A stretch of DNA of 64,000 nucleotides from an uncultured Caulobacterales bacterium (GTDB taxonomy: Bacteria > Pseudomonadota > Alphaproteobacteria > Caulobacterales > Maricaulaceae), in the NCBI GenBank assembly GCA_947503715.1, contig CANNER010000004.1, positions 372,001 through 436,000 of the forward strand, given 5' to 3'. Position numbers and translations under genes: made by a program. The notes beneath the pieces were generated by a model, which worked only from the letters and a program-made list of their open reading frames with translations, had not been told where the DNA came from and searched no databases. Below are positions 30,413-39,567 of this stretch, in pieces. Positions within the stretch are counted from its first letter, which is position 1, and each line of letters begins with the position of its first letter.

Positions 30413-31246
30413 GTGGAAAATATCAAAAACTTTTTTAACCCCGACCGACTGGAATCATTGACCAGTACCGGATTGGGATTGGCGACGAATGTCGTTATCG
30501 CGATCATCATCTTACTCGTCGGCCTTTGGGTGTCCAAACGCGTCCGCAACGCCATCGTAAAGATGGGCCAAAAGTACCAGCATCTGGACGAAACCCTGTT
30601 CCGTTTCTTTGCCAGTATAGTCGGCTTCCTGATTATGGCCGTTGTCGCCATCGCGGTTTTGGGCCGCTTTGGCGTTGAAACCACATCCATCGTGGCCGTT
30701 CTCGGCGCGGCGACTGTCGCGGTTGGCCTCGCCCTGCAAGGCACATTGTCCAATCTGGCGGCGGGCGTCATGCTCCTGATTTTCCGTCCCTATAAAGTCG
30801 GTGACTTCATCGACGCGGCCGGCACTTTCGGCAATGTCGAAGAAATCGACATGTTCACGACGATCCTGCAAACCTTTGACAATCAACAGATCATCATCCC
30901 CAACAGCAAGATCTGGGGCGAGAAGATCATCAACCATAGCCACCATCCGGTGCGCGGTGTCGATATGCGCTTTAACGTCGCCTATGAGGACGATGTCCAA
31001 AAAGCCCGCGACGTCATCCAGAAAGTCCTGGCCGACCACCCGCATGTCAAATCCGATCCGGCCCCGTTCATCGAGGTCGAGTCCCTGAGCGAACGGTCCG
31101 TCGAAATCCTCGTCCGTCCGTTCACCGATGGCGCGCATTATTTCGACGTCACCTATTCCGTGCCGGAACAGGTCAAAGCCGCCCTCGGCGCAGCGGGACT
31201 GAGCACACCCTACCCGCAAACCCGCATTATCATGTCCAAAGACTAG
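30413..31246 (+). CDS. mscS: Small-conductance mechanosensitive channel, MscS family
   Basis: 277 aa. Inner-membrane tension-gated channel that releases solutes on hypo-osmotic shock. GTG start with a GGAGG site seven bases before. Three transmembrane helices (residues about 20-42, 65-85, 90-125) with the pore-lining TM3 AAGVMLLIFRPYKVGDFID, then the beta domain NVEEIDMFTTILQTFDNQQIIIPNSKIWG and the C-terminal alpha/beta cage. The length matches E. coli MscS (286 aa). A strong terminator follows. Confidence 0.93.
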   Translation: MENIKNFFNPDRLESLTSTGLGLATNVVIAIIILLVGLWVSKRVRNAIVKMGQKYQHLDETLFRFFASIVGFLIMAVVAIAVLGRFGVETTSIVAVLGAATVAVGLALQGTLSNLAAGVMLLIFRPYKVGDFIDAAGTFGNVEEIDMFTTILQTFDNQQIIIPNSKIWGEKIINHSHHPVRGVDMRFNVAYEDDVQKARDVIQKVLADHPHVKSDPAPFIEVESLSERSVEILVRPFTDGAHYFDVTYSVPEQVKAALGAAGLSTPYPQTRIIMSKD

Positions 31247-31311
31247 GGCTTTGGCCGAGATAACGTGCTCCCCTTGGCGTTTTAAAAAACGCAAAAAGGG
31301 AAGCCCCCGGG

Positions 31312-31347
31312 GTGGCTCGTCCTTCATTGGACGGGCCACTTTCTTTA
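31312..31347 (+). terminator. Terminator of mscS
   Basis: GTGGCTCGTCC (31312-31322) pairs with GGACGGGCCAC (31329-31339) with a six-base loop, followed by TTTCTTTA. Confidence 0.85.
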
Positions 31348-31368
31348 TGAGCCCCACACATTTTATGC

Positions 31369-31411
31369 CTTGTCGTCCTCAGGCTTGACCCGAAGATCCA
31401 TTCGACACAGC
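31369..31411. repeat. REP-like palindrome of the alphaproteobacterial TGTCRTCC...CTTGA type
   Basis: TGTCGTCCTCAGGCTTGACC followed by CGAAGATCC has the form TGTC(A/G)TCC-n-CTTGA-n-GA(T)CC common in intergenic repeats of alphaproteobacteria. The element at 35289-35315 is the same motif read on the other strand. Confidence 0.55.
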
Positions 31412-32052
31412 TTTGACCCGCGCCGATCTTGGTGACAGCGTCATAACGATGACAGAGGTGTGTAAGAGCAGAAGACAAACGCCAACGCTCACCGCCCATC
31501 ACCTTTTTCAAAGGGGGTCGGCAAAACGCATGTTTGTCCGAAAAAAGGACAGCCCGCAGGGTCCGGCCCCGCGATGGAGACCAGTATAACTATGTGTTTT
31601 ACGCGGGGCGAACCCTGCGGCGGTGCTTTACCGATAACGGCCTTACTGGACTGCTCCCGTTCCAGAGAGTCAGGCGCTCGAAATCAGGCCCCTTTCCGCG
31701 ACTGTCACATCCCGGAAATAGACACACCGTCTCTCAGACCAGAAGGTGACGTCCTACCTGTCCCGTATCTGAAAGAACGAGTGTGAATATAGCGCGGGAT
31801 TTATAAGTGGGGATGCGAAATGGCCAAGAAAGGTCCGGGGAACCTTTTTCAGTGGCGCACTGAGCCGGTAAGCTGTTCGGATATAATGATATTTTCGGGG
31901 TGTGCTTCTCAGGTGGTGGTAGGCGAGATTTGGCGCAGAAATCGAGGATTATGTTTTTTTTGTATTATCTATGAAAAGCCCCTTTAAAAAAGCATCCCCC
32001 ACACCAAGTAAGTTTATATATTAATTCACAACCGCAAATACGGCGCAATAAT
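31412..32052. other. Long non-coding stretch at the island's left border
   Basis: No gene with convincing codon use or ribosome-binding site is seen; short open frames of about 70 codons (for example at 31574-31786) have no recognisable product. It holds a GC-rich 15-bp stem, GCAGGGT/ACCCTGC extended by GCCCCGCG/CGCGGGGC (31553-31622, loop about 28 bases), a small hairpin TGTCC/GGACA at 31535-31551, and AAAGGT/ACCTTT followed by TTTTC (31830-31849), a weak terminator. I could not match it to tmRNA, 6S, 4.5S or RNase P RNA. GC content falls sharply towards 32000, where the accessory genes begin. Confidence 0.5.
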
Positions 32053-32502
32053 ATGATACTGGGAATATGTTTAGAGTCAGAGGCATTCCAAGCTGCATTA
32101 GTTTCTGGAAGTAAGACTGCCCCTAAACTTGAGCAACGATACATTTGTAAGAACCCAGAAACAGCAAATTTAGCCCGGTCTGCAAGCTGGTATGAAAACC
32201 GTTTCTTTCAATTAATCGACAATCATTCGCCCACTGAGATCGTAGCGAAAATCCATTACGATGTTAAGAATCAAGCTGGGCTGATCAATCATGGGTTTCC
32301 TCTAGGCATACTAGCAAAGTGTTGCCATGTGAGAGGCTTAGAGTTGACATTGGTAACTGTACAAAAACTGAAGGGCGTTACCCTCTTTAGCTTACCAAAA
32401 GGAACCTCAACTTATGAGTGGATAGATCAATATAAAGACACGCAACCGTATTGGAAAAACTCTGGACGAATTGCTACTCTTGCCGCGCTCTCGAAACTCT
32501 AA
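32053..32502 (+). CDS. RNase-H-fold-like protein (DUF3010-like), coupled to a kinase
   Basis: 149 aa, AT-rich. The outline is of a RuvC/RNase-H-like fold: first strand MILGICLESEAFQAALVSGS, then a helix with WYENRFFQLIDNHS, strand EIVAKIHYDV, glycine-rich turn and helix GLINHGFPLGILAKCCHVRG, strand LELTLVTVQKLKG. It resembles the DUF3010 pattern, but the Asp normally in the first strand (G-I-D) is Cys here, so nuclease activity is doubtful. The stop codon overlaps the kinase start (TAATG), making a translationally coupled pair. The fold call is pattern recognition only. Confidence 0.6.
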   Translation: MILGICLESEAFQAALVSGSKTAPKLEQRYICKNPETANLARSASWYENRFFQLIDNHSPTEIVAKIHYDVKNQAGLINHGFPLGILAKCCHVRGLELTLVTVQKLKGVTLFSLPKGTSTYEWIDQYKDTQPYWKNSGRIATLAALSKL

Positions 32503-33530
32503 TGTCATTTAGTCAAGACGAAGTAATAGGCAACTACCAAATTGTGTCGAGATTAGGAAATGGTGTTTCTGGTGTCGTTTATCGAGCAAACCAAATTCTT
32601 TTGAATGCCGAGAGAGCCGTGAAATTTATTCCGGTAAAATCAGGACAAAGTGTCGTTAAGTTACTCGAAGAAGCTCGAAACTCTCACACGGCGGCTGAAG
32701 AACATGTAGTAAATGTCTTTAACGCAAGCATACTTAGACGAGATACTCAGCACTACGTAGCAATCGAAATGGAGTATCTTCCAGACGGCTCTCTTTATAC
32801 TATAGCGAAAAGAAACCAATTGTCTTTTAAGGACACACTAGCTGCGACACGACATGTCTTATGTGCTCTATCCGCTGCGCATCGTTCTGGCATCATTCAT
32901 TGTGACATAAAGCCCGCGAACATACTTAAGTCAGGTAACAACTTCAAACTCGCCGACTTCGGACATTCGTATTTAAAGTCTTCAAGCAACTCTTTCGATA
33001 GTTTAATTTATGTGTTGCATGCTGCGCCGGAGTTACATGCAAAAGCTAGTGCATCGGAGACCAGTGATATATACGCAGTTGGAATGACGCTCTATCGTCT
33101 CACTCGTCCTTTTAATAACATTGATATAAATCTTCCAAATCTTACCAAGTGGCGTTCAAATAAATTAGTTAAAACATTCCCCGAATACAATGGAATGCCT
33201 GACTATCTGCCAAATAAGTTAAAGACTGTAATAAAGAAAGCGACAAGCATAGATCCAAACTCAAGATATCAAAGTGCAGAAGAAATGATGACAGCCGTTG
33301 AAAGATTGTCAGTGAATTTAGATTGGAAAATTTCAAACAATATGTCCTTCTGGGAAGCTAGCGACGGGTCCAAAAACCATAAAGCAAGCTTAACTGCAAA
33401 AAAGGGCAAGGCAGTATGCCAATATAAGATAAACGGACGGAAACCTCGGTTTTGGAACAATGAAGAACAGACGCCAGAAGCAGCTAGAAAACGTTTAAAC
33501 AAGTTAGTAAAAGATACACTGCTTAAATAG
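32502..33530 (+). CDS. Hanks-type Ser/Thr protein kinase, island-borne
   Basis: 342 aa from the ATG at 32502, which overlaps the preceding stop; an in-frame ATG at 32451 lies inside the previous gene and is less likely. Kinase motifs are complete: glycine loop RLGNGVSGVVY (18-28), VAIK-type Lys41 (RAVKF), catalytic loop HCDIKPANIL (D135, K137, N140) and ADFG (D152), with APE as AAPEL. There is no transmembrane segment, so it is cytosolic, unlike PASTA kinases. The C-terminal 60-70 residues (after NLDWKISNN) are a basic Trp-containing extension of unknown role. Low GC and AT-rich codons set it apart from flanking genes. Confidence 0.88.
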   Translation: MSFSQDEVIGNYQIVSRLGNGVSGVVYRANQILLNAERAVKFIPVKSGQSVVKLLEEARNSHTAAEEHVVNVFNASILRRDTQHYVAIEMEYLPDGSLYTIAKRNQLSFKDTLAATRHVLCALSAAHRSGIIHCDIKPANILKSGNNFKLADFGHSYLKSSSNSFDSLIYVLHAAPELHAKASASETSDIYAVGMTLYRLTRPFNNIDINLPNLTKWRSNKLVKTFPEYNGMPDYLPNKLKTVIKKATSIDPNSRYQSAEEMMTAVERLSVNLDWKISNNMSFWEASDGSKNHKASLTAKKGKAVCQYKINGRKPRFWNNEEQTPEAARKRLNKLVKDTLLK

Positions 33531-33650
33531 TGAAATACAAAAAAATTTATTAGTTAGAACAAGTAACTTCCTTATTGGATCGCCATACAATCAAAACAAC
33601 GAGGCTCAATAAAGAAAATTTTTGACTTTCATAAGTCAACTTTAGTTATC

Positions 33651-34010
33651 CTACCAAACTTCGACTTTGAGATTGTAAAGACCGTCATCCTCGCCAAGTG
33701 AAGCTATGAAATATAGTCGGGTAGGTATGATGCTGACGCCCTTGTAATTTTGCTCCACCTTAAGTTCATCAATAAGGCTGTCAGCTGTCAACTTAAGTAG
33801 TCGATCAACTATATTCTCATATTCTTGCATAGCAGAAGGCGGGATAAACTGTGTATTTAATGGCCCCTCTAAACCCCCAAGTTCAATAGGATAGGGATGG
33901 ATGATTGTTAAATCACCCTTTCGGACAAGCTCGCGTGCGATCTCGATATTCCAAACATCTGAAAAATCTAGGCGTTTCGATTTATTTAATAATTGCTTGA
34001 AAAAATTCAA
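33651..34010 (-). CDS. Short orphan gene immediately after ispG
   Basis: 119 aa if started at the TTG at 34010, two bases after the ispG stop; an in-frame stop lies at 34017-34019 and no ATG occurs until mid-protein, so the start is TTG or the gene is a fragment. The composition is AT-rich like the kinase pair. Features: basic amphipathic start NFFKQLLNKSKRL, then ARELVRKGDLTIIHPYPIELGGLEG and a strand-rich C-terminus IPTRLYFIASLGEDDGLYNLKVEVW. No family recognised. It may be an island gene now reading through from ispG. Confidence 0.5.
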   Translation of the reverse strand: MNFFKQLLNKSKRLDFSDVWNIEIARELVRKGDLTIIHPYPIELGGLEGPLNTQFIPPSAMQEYENIVDRLLKLTADSLIDELKVEQNYKGVSIIPTRLYFIASLGEDDGLYNLKVEVW

Positions 34011-34012
34011 AT

Positions 34013-35164
34013 TTACTCAGCCGCTTCTGCTTTTTCCGAACCCAACCCAGCCGCCCGCTCTTCAACCGCGGCGACAATCTCGTCCACCATCACGTCATTA
34101 TCTGTCTTCCCCGTTTTCTTCCCCGCGTGATACATCATGCCGTAGCCTGCGGAACCGCCCGTGAAGCCGACATCGGTGAACATGGCTTCGCCGGGGCCGT
34201 TGACGACGCAGCCGATAATAGACAGCGTGATCGGCTGGCTGATATGGGCAAGCCGCTCTTCTAGGATTTGGACGGTCTTGATTACGTCAAACCCTTGGCG
34301 GGCGCAGGACGGGCAGGAGATGATGTTCACGCCGCGTGTCCGCAACCCAAGGGATTTCAACATATCGAACCCGACCTTGATCTCCTCCACCGGGTCGGCG
34401 GAGAGGGAGACGCGGATTGTATCGCCTATCCCGGCCCAGAGCAGATTGCCCATGCCGATGGAACTTTTGACCGTCCCGATACGCAGGCCACCGGCCTCCG
34501 TTATGCCGAGATGGAGCGGGGCGTCCGTGGCGTCCGCGAGTTGGTGATAGGCCGCGACGGTCATGAACACGTCGCTGGCTTTGACGGAAATCTTGTAATC
34601 GTGGAAATTTTCATCGTCGAGCATGCGGGCATGCATGAGGGCGGACTCCACCATCGCGTCGGGGCAAGGCTCGCCATATTTTTCGAGGAGTTCGCGCTCA
34701 AGGCTGCCGCCATTGACGCCAATCCGGATGGAGCAGCCATTGGCGCGGGCGGCCGCGACGACTTCTTTCACGCGGTGTTGGCCGCCAATATTGCCGGGAT
34801 TGATGCGCAGGCAGGCCGCGCCCTGATCCGCGGCTTCGATCCCGCGTTTATAATGAAAATGGATATCCGCGACGAGGGGGGTTTGGACCTGATCGACAAT
34901 GCTGCGCAGGGCCGCGGAGCTATCGGGGTCAGGGACCGAGACGCGCACAATATCCGCGCCCGCCTCTTGCAGGGCGAGGACCTGCCCGACCGTCGCGTCG
35001 ACATCATGGGTTAGGGTGTTCGTCATGCTTTGGACCGCAATGGGTGCGTCGCCGCCGACCTCGACTTTGCCGACTTTGATCTTGCGGGACTTGCGCCGTT
35101 CAATCGTGCGCCAAGGCCGGATGGAATTGATGTCTGCCGGAGAATTTGAATGTGTGCCGCTCAT
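34013..35164 (-). CDS. ispG: (E)-4-hydroxy-3-methylbut-2-enyl-diphosphate synthase
   Basis: 383 aa. The 4Fe-4S enzyme of the MEP isoprenoid pathway that converts MEcPP to HMBPP. It opens with [33 protein letters not shown], the TIM-barrel half, and ends in the cluster-binding domain with CPSCARQGF and [10 protein letters not shown] supplying three Cys and the Glu ligand. It follows a rodZ-like gene on the same strand, a pairing common in proteobacteria. Confidence 0.97.
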   Translation of the reverse strand: MSGTHSNSPADINSIRPWRTIERRKSRKIKVGKVEVGGDAPIAVQSMTNTLTHDVDATVGQVLALQEAGADIVRVSVPDPDSSAALRSIVDQVQTPLVADIHFHYKRGIEAADQGAACLRINPGNIGGQHRVKEVVAAARANGCSIRIGVNGGSLERELLEKYGEPCPDAMVESALMHARMLDDENFHDYKISVKASDVFMTVAAYHQLADATDAPLHLGITEAGGLRIGTVKSSIGMGNLLWAGIGDTIRVSLSADPVEEIKVGFDMLKSLGLRTRGVNIISCPSCARQGFDVIKTVQILEERLAHISQPITLSIIGCVVNGPGEAMFTDVGFTGGSAGYGMMYHAGKKTGKTDNDVMVDEIVAAVEERAAGLGSEKAEAAE

Positions 35165-35204
35165 GCGGGAGCTATAGCGCGGGGATGTGTCGGATTAAAG
35201 ACAG

Positions 35205-35315
35205 GATTGCGGGCTTCCCGCACAAACCCGCAGGGTGCAGATGCGGGACCTAGCGGCTGCTTGATTCAGATTGAGTTTTGTAAACGACAGGTCCCGCATC
35301 AAGTGCGGGATGACA
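35205..35315. repeat. Mosaic of REP-like TGCGGGA palindromes
   Basis: TGCGGGCTTCCCGCA (35208-35222) and TCCCGCATCAAGTGCGGGA (35292-35310) are perfect palindromes flanking further ACCCGCA/ATGCGGGA pieces. The second, continued by TGACA, matches the TGTCATCC-n-CTTGA repeat also present at 31369-31411. Confidence 0.65.
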
Positions 35316-35334
35316 TCGAGAAAAACGTTGGCAT

Positions 35335-36033
35335 CTAAGGACTCAGCAAAACATCCGTCAGCGGTTCGCCCTTTGCGCCGAGCGGCCCGATGTTCCGGGT
35401 GCCGTCATAGAGCTCGACCGCGCCCGCATCGCGGACGGACACGGTGTAACCACCGCCAACGGGGCCTTGCCACATCTCGTCCGTGACAAAAATGCGGCTG
35501 ACGAGGGTTGTGCCATTTGCGTCTGAAATCTGCACCCAGCTCGGCGCGGTGGTGCGCAGCGTGATGAGGCCGTCCGTCATGACGGGCGCAACGGGTGTGT
35601 CGATATCGAGCGGCAGGACGGTCTGGCTGATCGGTTGATCGGCGACGGCTTCGGTCTGTAATCCGTACCACGTGCCGAGCATGGCAACAGCCGCGAGGAC
35701 CGAGAGCGCAGGCGCGAAACCGAGCGGCAGGCGGATGCGGCGCTGAAATACGAAATGCGGCGATCCGCGCAGGGGCAGCCCATCGGCCAGTGCGACATCG
35801 CGTTTATAATCTGCGACCGCTTCCGTCGGGTCGAGGTTCAGGCCTTTCGCATAAGTCCGGACAAAGCCGAGGACGTAGCCAATGGCGGGCAACGCGGTCT
35901 GGTCCAGACGCTCTATCGCGATAATATAATCTTCACGCAGGTTCGTCGACATCGCCATGTCCGAGACGGACAGGTCAAGGCTCTCGCGACGGGCGCGGAG
36001 GCGATGTCCAATATGTGTGTGCGGGTCCGGCAT
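35335..36033 (-). CDS. rodZ: RodZ-like protein: HTH, one transmembrane helix, DUF4115
   Basis: 232 aa. Cytoplasmic helix-turn-helix domain (GHRLRARRESLDLSVSDMAMSTNLREDYIIAIER, residues 8-42, with the RodZ-type continuation TALPAIGYVLGFVRTYAKGLNLDP), a transmembrane segment at about 110-128 (FAPALSVLAAVAMLGTWYGL) and a periplasmic DUF4115 domain (LRTTAPSWVQISDANGTTLVSRIF). RodZ links MreB to the elongasome; no mreB is in the window. It lies 170 bases upstream of ispG with REP-like repeats in between. Confidence 0.88.
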   Translation of the reverse strand: MPDPHTHIGHRLRARRESLDLSVSDMAMSTNLREDYIIAIERLDQTALPAIGYVLGFVRTYAKGLNLDPTEAVADYKRDVALADGLPLRGSPHFVFQRRIRLPLGFAPALSVLAAVAMLGTWYGLQTEAVADQPISQTVLPLDIDTPVAPVMTDGLITLRTTAPSWVQISDANGTTLVSRIFVTDEMWQGPVGGGYTVSVRDAGAVELYDGTRNIGPLGAKGEPLTDVLLSP

Positions 36034-36217
36034 TGAACCTAAGTGTCTAGAGTTATGCGCCTGAATGTTTGGTTAATGGACGGTAGGGTTTACGGCCAGT
36101 GGAAACTGCACACCCGCGAGGTTTTCCGGTCAATTAAGCCTGTTAGGCGAGCCAGGTTGACTGTCTTCGCGTGAGATTGCACGAAAGATGGACACTATAA
36201 CATAGCTGGGGCTGTAC

Positions 36218-39200
36218 ATGACTCTCCGACACCTTCTTCTTGGAACCGTTTTCACCGCATTGGGAACCCTAACGAGCCACGCCACCGAGACGGGCTATTA
36301 TATGCAACCCGATCTGCAAGGCAGCGAAGTCGTGTTCAGCAGCGAAGGCGATATTTGGGCAGCAGGCGTCGAAGGCGGCCCCGCCGTGCGCCTGACCACC
36401 CATGTCGAAGTGGAACGCGATCCCGTCCTGTCACCCGATGGGGAGTGGCTGGCCTTTACCGCAAATTATGACGGGGCGTCGGAAGCCTGGGTCATGCCTG
36501 TGACGGGCGGGGCGCCGAAACAGCTGACCCATGAGGCGGGCGGCGTCAGCGTTAAGGGCTGGACGCCCGACGGTCAGGTCATCATCCAATCCCGCAAAGC
36601 CCCCGGCCCCCGCGCCACGCGCATACGAATGATTGATCCGGAGAGCGGAGAGATTGAAACCCTGCCACTAGACGGTGCGACAGATGCGGTCGTCGCGGAA
36701 GACGGCACGATCGTCTTCACACGTTATGGCCTGTCCATGAGCCGCGACAATGCGAAACTCTATCGCGGCGGAACCATGGCGCAGCTTTGGACCTTCGATC
36801 CCGTCAACCAAGTGGCAACGCGGCTAATGGAAGATTTCGACGCGCCGCTGCGTGACCCGATGATTAATGGCGACAGCATTATCTTCGTCAGCGACAAATC
36901 CGGCTCGGATAATTTCTGGTCCGTCGAGATGGACGGCTCTGACCCCGTGGAGTTCACGGCGCTGTCAGATTGGCAAATTCGCGGACCGCGTATGGACGGC
37001 GACAATATCGTCTTCCAATGGGGTGCGGACATTGCCGTGCTGGACATGACCAATAGCGATGTCGAAATCCTCGACATTGAACTCGTCACGGATAGCGACC
37101 CGACCCGCACATGGTTCATCGAAGACCCGCTCAATTTCCTCTCTTCCACCGATATGTCCGCCGACGGGAAAGCCGCCGTCCTGACCGCGCGGGGCCGCGT
37201 CACGGTCGCCTTCCCCGGACAGAGACGCCGTGTCGATCTCGCCATTCCGGGTGAGGCGCGCGCACGGGCCGCAACGCTGAGCAATGACGGGAAAGATGTA
37301 TTCGTCATTCTGGATCAGGGCGAACAGGGTGAAATCTGGCGCTACGCCGCCGATGGGCGCGGGGAAGGTGAACAACTCACAGACGGTTCGGAACATCACA
37401 TCTGGTCGCTCCACCCTTCACCAGATGACGAGACCCTGATCTATCAGGACAAGGCCGGACACCTCCATTCACTGAACATCGAATCCGGTCGGAAGAAAAA
37501 ACTCGCGACGACGGGCAGTGATGATGATTACGCCTTCCGCAATATCACATTCAGCCAGGGCGGACGCTATGTTGCCTTCACAGGGTCGGACCAAAAGGGC
37601 CTCTCGCAATTGGAATTGTTGGACGTAAAAAGCGGCGACGCCACCATCCTCGCGGGTGGGAAATATGCCGCCTATAGCCCCGCCTTCTCTGCTGATGGCG
37701 GATGGCTCTATTTCATCTCGGACCGGAATTTCCGGTCCAACCCGAGCGGACCGTGGGGCGAGCGTGTGCCCGGTCCGGCCTTTGACAAACGCGGCCAACT
37801 CTACGCCGTCCAACTGGATCCGGAAGCGGACTTCCCCTTCACGGCCAAGACTGAACTCGACCTGATGGAAGAGGATAAAGACGAAGAAAAAACACCTGAC
37901 TCTGAAGACGAAAAAGATGAGGACGCCGCGCCCAAAGAGATGGAGATCGAATTTGACGGCCTAGACTCCCGCATCTGGCCCGTCCCCGTTTCGGCTGATA
38001 ATTATTACAATCTCTCCGCCAATAAGAGCCATCTCTATGTCATGTCAGAAGGCAATCTGAAAACAATCGCGATCAGCGATTTGAAGCCTGAGATGAAGAC
38101 CTTCCAGTCCGGCGTTGCGAATTATGAATTGTCTGCGGATGGAAAAACAGTTTTCACCCAAACGCGCGGGAACGAGCCGACCCTCGCCCTCCTCCCCGCG
38201 GGCGCCGAAGCGCCGAAAGATATGTCGGAGCACACGCTCCGCATCAAAGATTGGCGTCCGGGCCTGACCCCGCAGGCGGAATGGACGCAGATGGTTCGCG
38301 ACGCATGGCGTCTGCACCGCGATTTCGCCTATGACCCGTCCTTACGCGGCGTCGATTGGGACGCAGTGCTGGACAAATATCTGCCCCTGACCGAACGCAT
38401 CGCACACCGGAATGAGGTCAATGATCTCCTCGGACAGATGGCGTCTGAACTGGGTATTCTTCACAGCCAGATCGGAACGGGCGATCAGGAAAATGATGAT
38501 GCCACCGGACAAGCGGCCGCCCTCGGCGCGGAACTTTCCGAAGCCCCGAACGGCGTGCGCATTGACCGGATACTGGACGGCGAACGCGACCTGTTCGACC
38601 AACTCGGCCCGCTGCTGAAACCGGGGGTGGATGTCCAAAATGGCGATGTTATCATGGCTGTTGATGGTCGTCCGGTCAGCACCCCTGCCAACCTTCACGC
38701 CGCGCTGCAACATAAGGCCGGACAGGAAGTCCGCCTCGACTTTGAGCGCAATGAAGGCCGTTTCCTGCGCCGCGCGACAGAAATGAGCGCGATCGTCACA
38801 CCCGTCTCCAGCGGGCGGGAAAACCGTCTGCGTTATCATGACTGGGTGCAAACGAACCGCGAGAAAGTCGCCGAGATGAGCGGTGGTGAGATCGGCTATC
38901 TCCACCTCCGCGCGATGGGGGGCGGTGATGTCGCCAGCTTCACCCGCGACTTCGGCGAACATCTGGACAAGGACGGCCTGATCATTGATGTCCGCGGCAA
39001 TAATGGCGGCAATGTCGACAGTTTCATCATCGCGGCCCTGTTGAAAAAAGCGTGGGCCTTCTGGGACTCCCCCGGACCCGGTGCGCCGACCTCCAACATG
39101 CAGGGCGCATTTCGCGGACACCTTGCCGTGTTGATTGATGAGGGCACCTATTCGGACGGCGAGACCTTCGCGGCCGGCGTAAAAGCGCTCGACCTCGGCC

Positions 39201-39511
39201 CGCTCATCGGGACGCAGACTGCGGGGGCAGGCATCTGGCTCTCCGACCGCAACCGCCTCGTCGATGGCGGCGTCGCCCGCATCGGCGAATATGCGCAATA
39301 TAGCGCAGACGGTAGCTGGATGATCGAAGGCAAAGGCGTCGCCCCGGATATCGAAGTCGAGAACCCGCCGATTGCCGCGTTCGAGGGTGAGGACGCGCAA
39401 ATGAAAGCCGCGATTGATTATCTGGAAGAGAAGATTGAGAGTGACCCGATTCCGGAATTAAAGCCGAAGCCGCTCCCGGAACTCGGCGGATATGGCACGG
39501 AGGGAAGGTAG
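36218..39511 (+). CDS. Tricorn-type S41 protease
   Basis: 1097 aa, close to Thermoplasma tricorn (about 1070). Signal peptide ending TSHATET, so periplasmic, unlike the archaeal enzyme. Order: beta-propellers (FSSEGDIWAAGVEGG, LSPDGEWLAFTANYDG and repeated WD40-like PD40 blades) to about residue 620, with an acidic insert near 550-575 (KDEEKTPDSEDEKDED); the C1 domain with WRLHRDFAYDPSLRGVDWDAV; a PDZ domain around 800-840 (NGDVIMAVDGRPVSTPANLH); and the S41 catalytic core with nucleophile S979 in GTYSDGETFAAG. It probably trims oligopeptides for uptake, complementing the exported aminopeptidase and S9 peptidases here. Confidence 0.92.
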   Translation: MTLRHLLLGTVFTALGTLTSHATETGYYMQPDLQGSEVVFSSEGDIWAAGVEGGPAVRLTTHVEVERDPVLSPDGEWLAFTANYDGASEAWVMPVTGGAPKQLTHEAGGVSVKGWTPDGQVIIQSRKAPGPRATRIRMIDPESGEIETLPLDGATDAVVAEDGTIVFTRYGLSMSRDNAKLYRGGTMAQLWTFDPVNQVATRLMEDFDAPLRDPMINGDSIIFVSDKSGSDNFWSVEMDGSDPVEFTALSDWQIRGPRMDGDNIVFQWGADIAVLDMTNSDVEILDIELVTDSDPTRTWFIEDPLNFLSSTDMSADGKAAVLTARGRVTVAFPGQRRRVDLAIPGEARARAATLSNDGKDVFVILDQGEQGEIWRYAADGRGEGEQLTDGSEHHIWSLHPSPDDETLIYQDKAGHLHSLNIESGRKKKLATTGSDDDYAFRNITFSQGGRYVAFTGSDQKGLSQLELLDVKSGDATILAGGKYAAYSPAFSADGGWLYFISDRNFRSNPSGPWGERVPGPAFDKRGQLYAVQLDPEADFPFTAKTELDLMEEDKDEEKTPDSEDEKDEDAAPKEMEIEFDGLDSRIWPVPVSADNYYNLSANKSHLYVMSEGNLKTIAISDLKPEMKTFQSGVANYELSADGKTVFTQTRGNEPTLALLPAGAEAPKDMSEHTLRIKDWRPGLTPQAEWTQMVRDAWRLHRDFAYDPSLRGVDWDAVLDKYLPLTERIAHRNEVNDLLGQMASELGILHSQIGTGDQENDDATGQAAALGAELSEAPNGVRIDRILDGERDLFDQLGPLLKPGVDVQNGDVIMAVDGRPVSTPANLHAALQHKAGQEVRLDFERNEGRFLRRATEMSAIVTPVSSGRENRLRYHDWVQTNREKVAEMSGGEIGYLHLRAMGGGDVASFTRDFGEHLDKDGLIIDVRGNNGGNVDSFIIAALLKKAWAFWDSPGPGAPTSNMQGAFRGHLAVLIDEGTYSDGETFAAGVKALDLGPLIGTQTAGAGIWLSDRNRLVDGGVARIGEYAQYSADGSWMIEGKGVAPDIEVENPPIAAFEGEDAQMKAAIDYLEEKIESDPIPELKPKPLPELGGYGTEGR

Positions 39512-39567
39512 GTCGCATTGCCGTTTCGTAGCGTGACAGACTTGCTCTGTCCCGCTACATCGCCTGC

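Noticed and set aside
30265-30771. Longer N-terminus for the DUF481 gene
   Set aside because: The extra in-frame sequence overlaps the divergent mscS start, reads Arg/Thr-rich and would bury the signal peptide.
31500-31870. tmRNA, 6S RNA, SRP RNA or RNase P RNA
   Set aside because: None of the conserved cores known to me (tag ORF, 4.5S GGAAGGA-type loop, RNase P P4 region) could be found; only generic stems are present.
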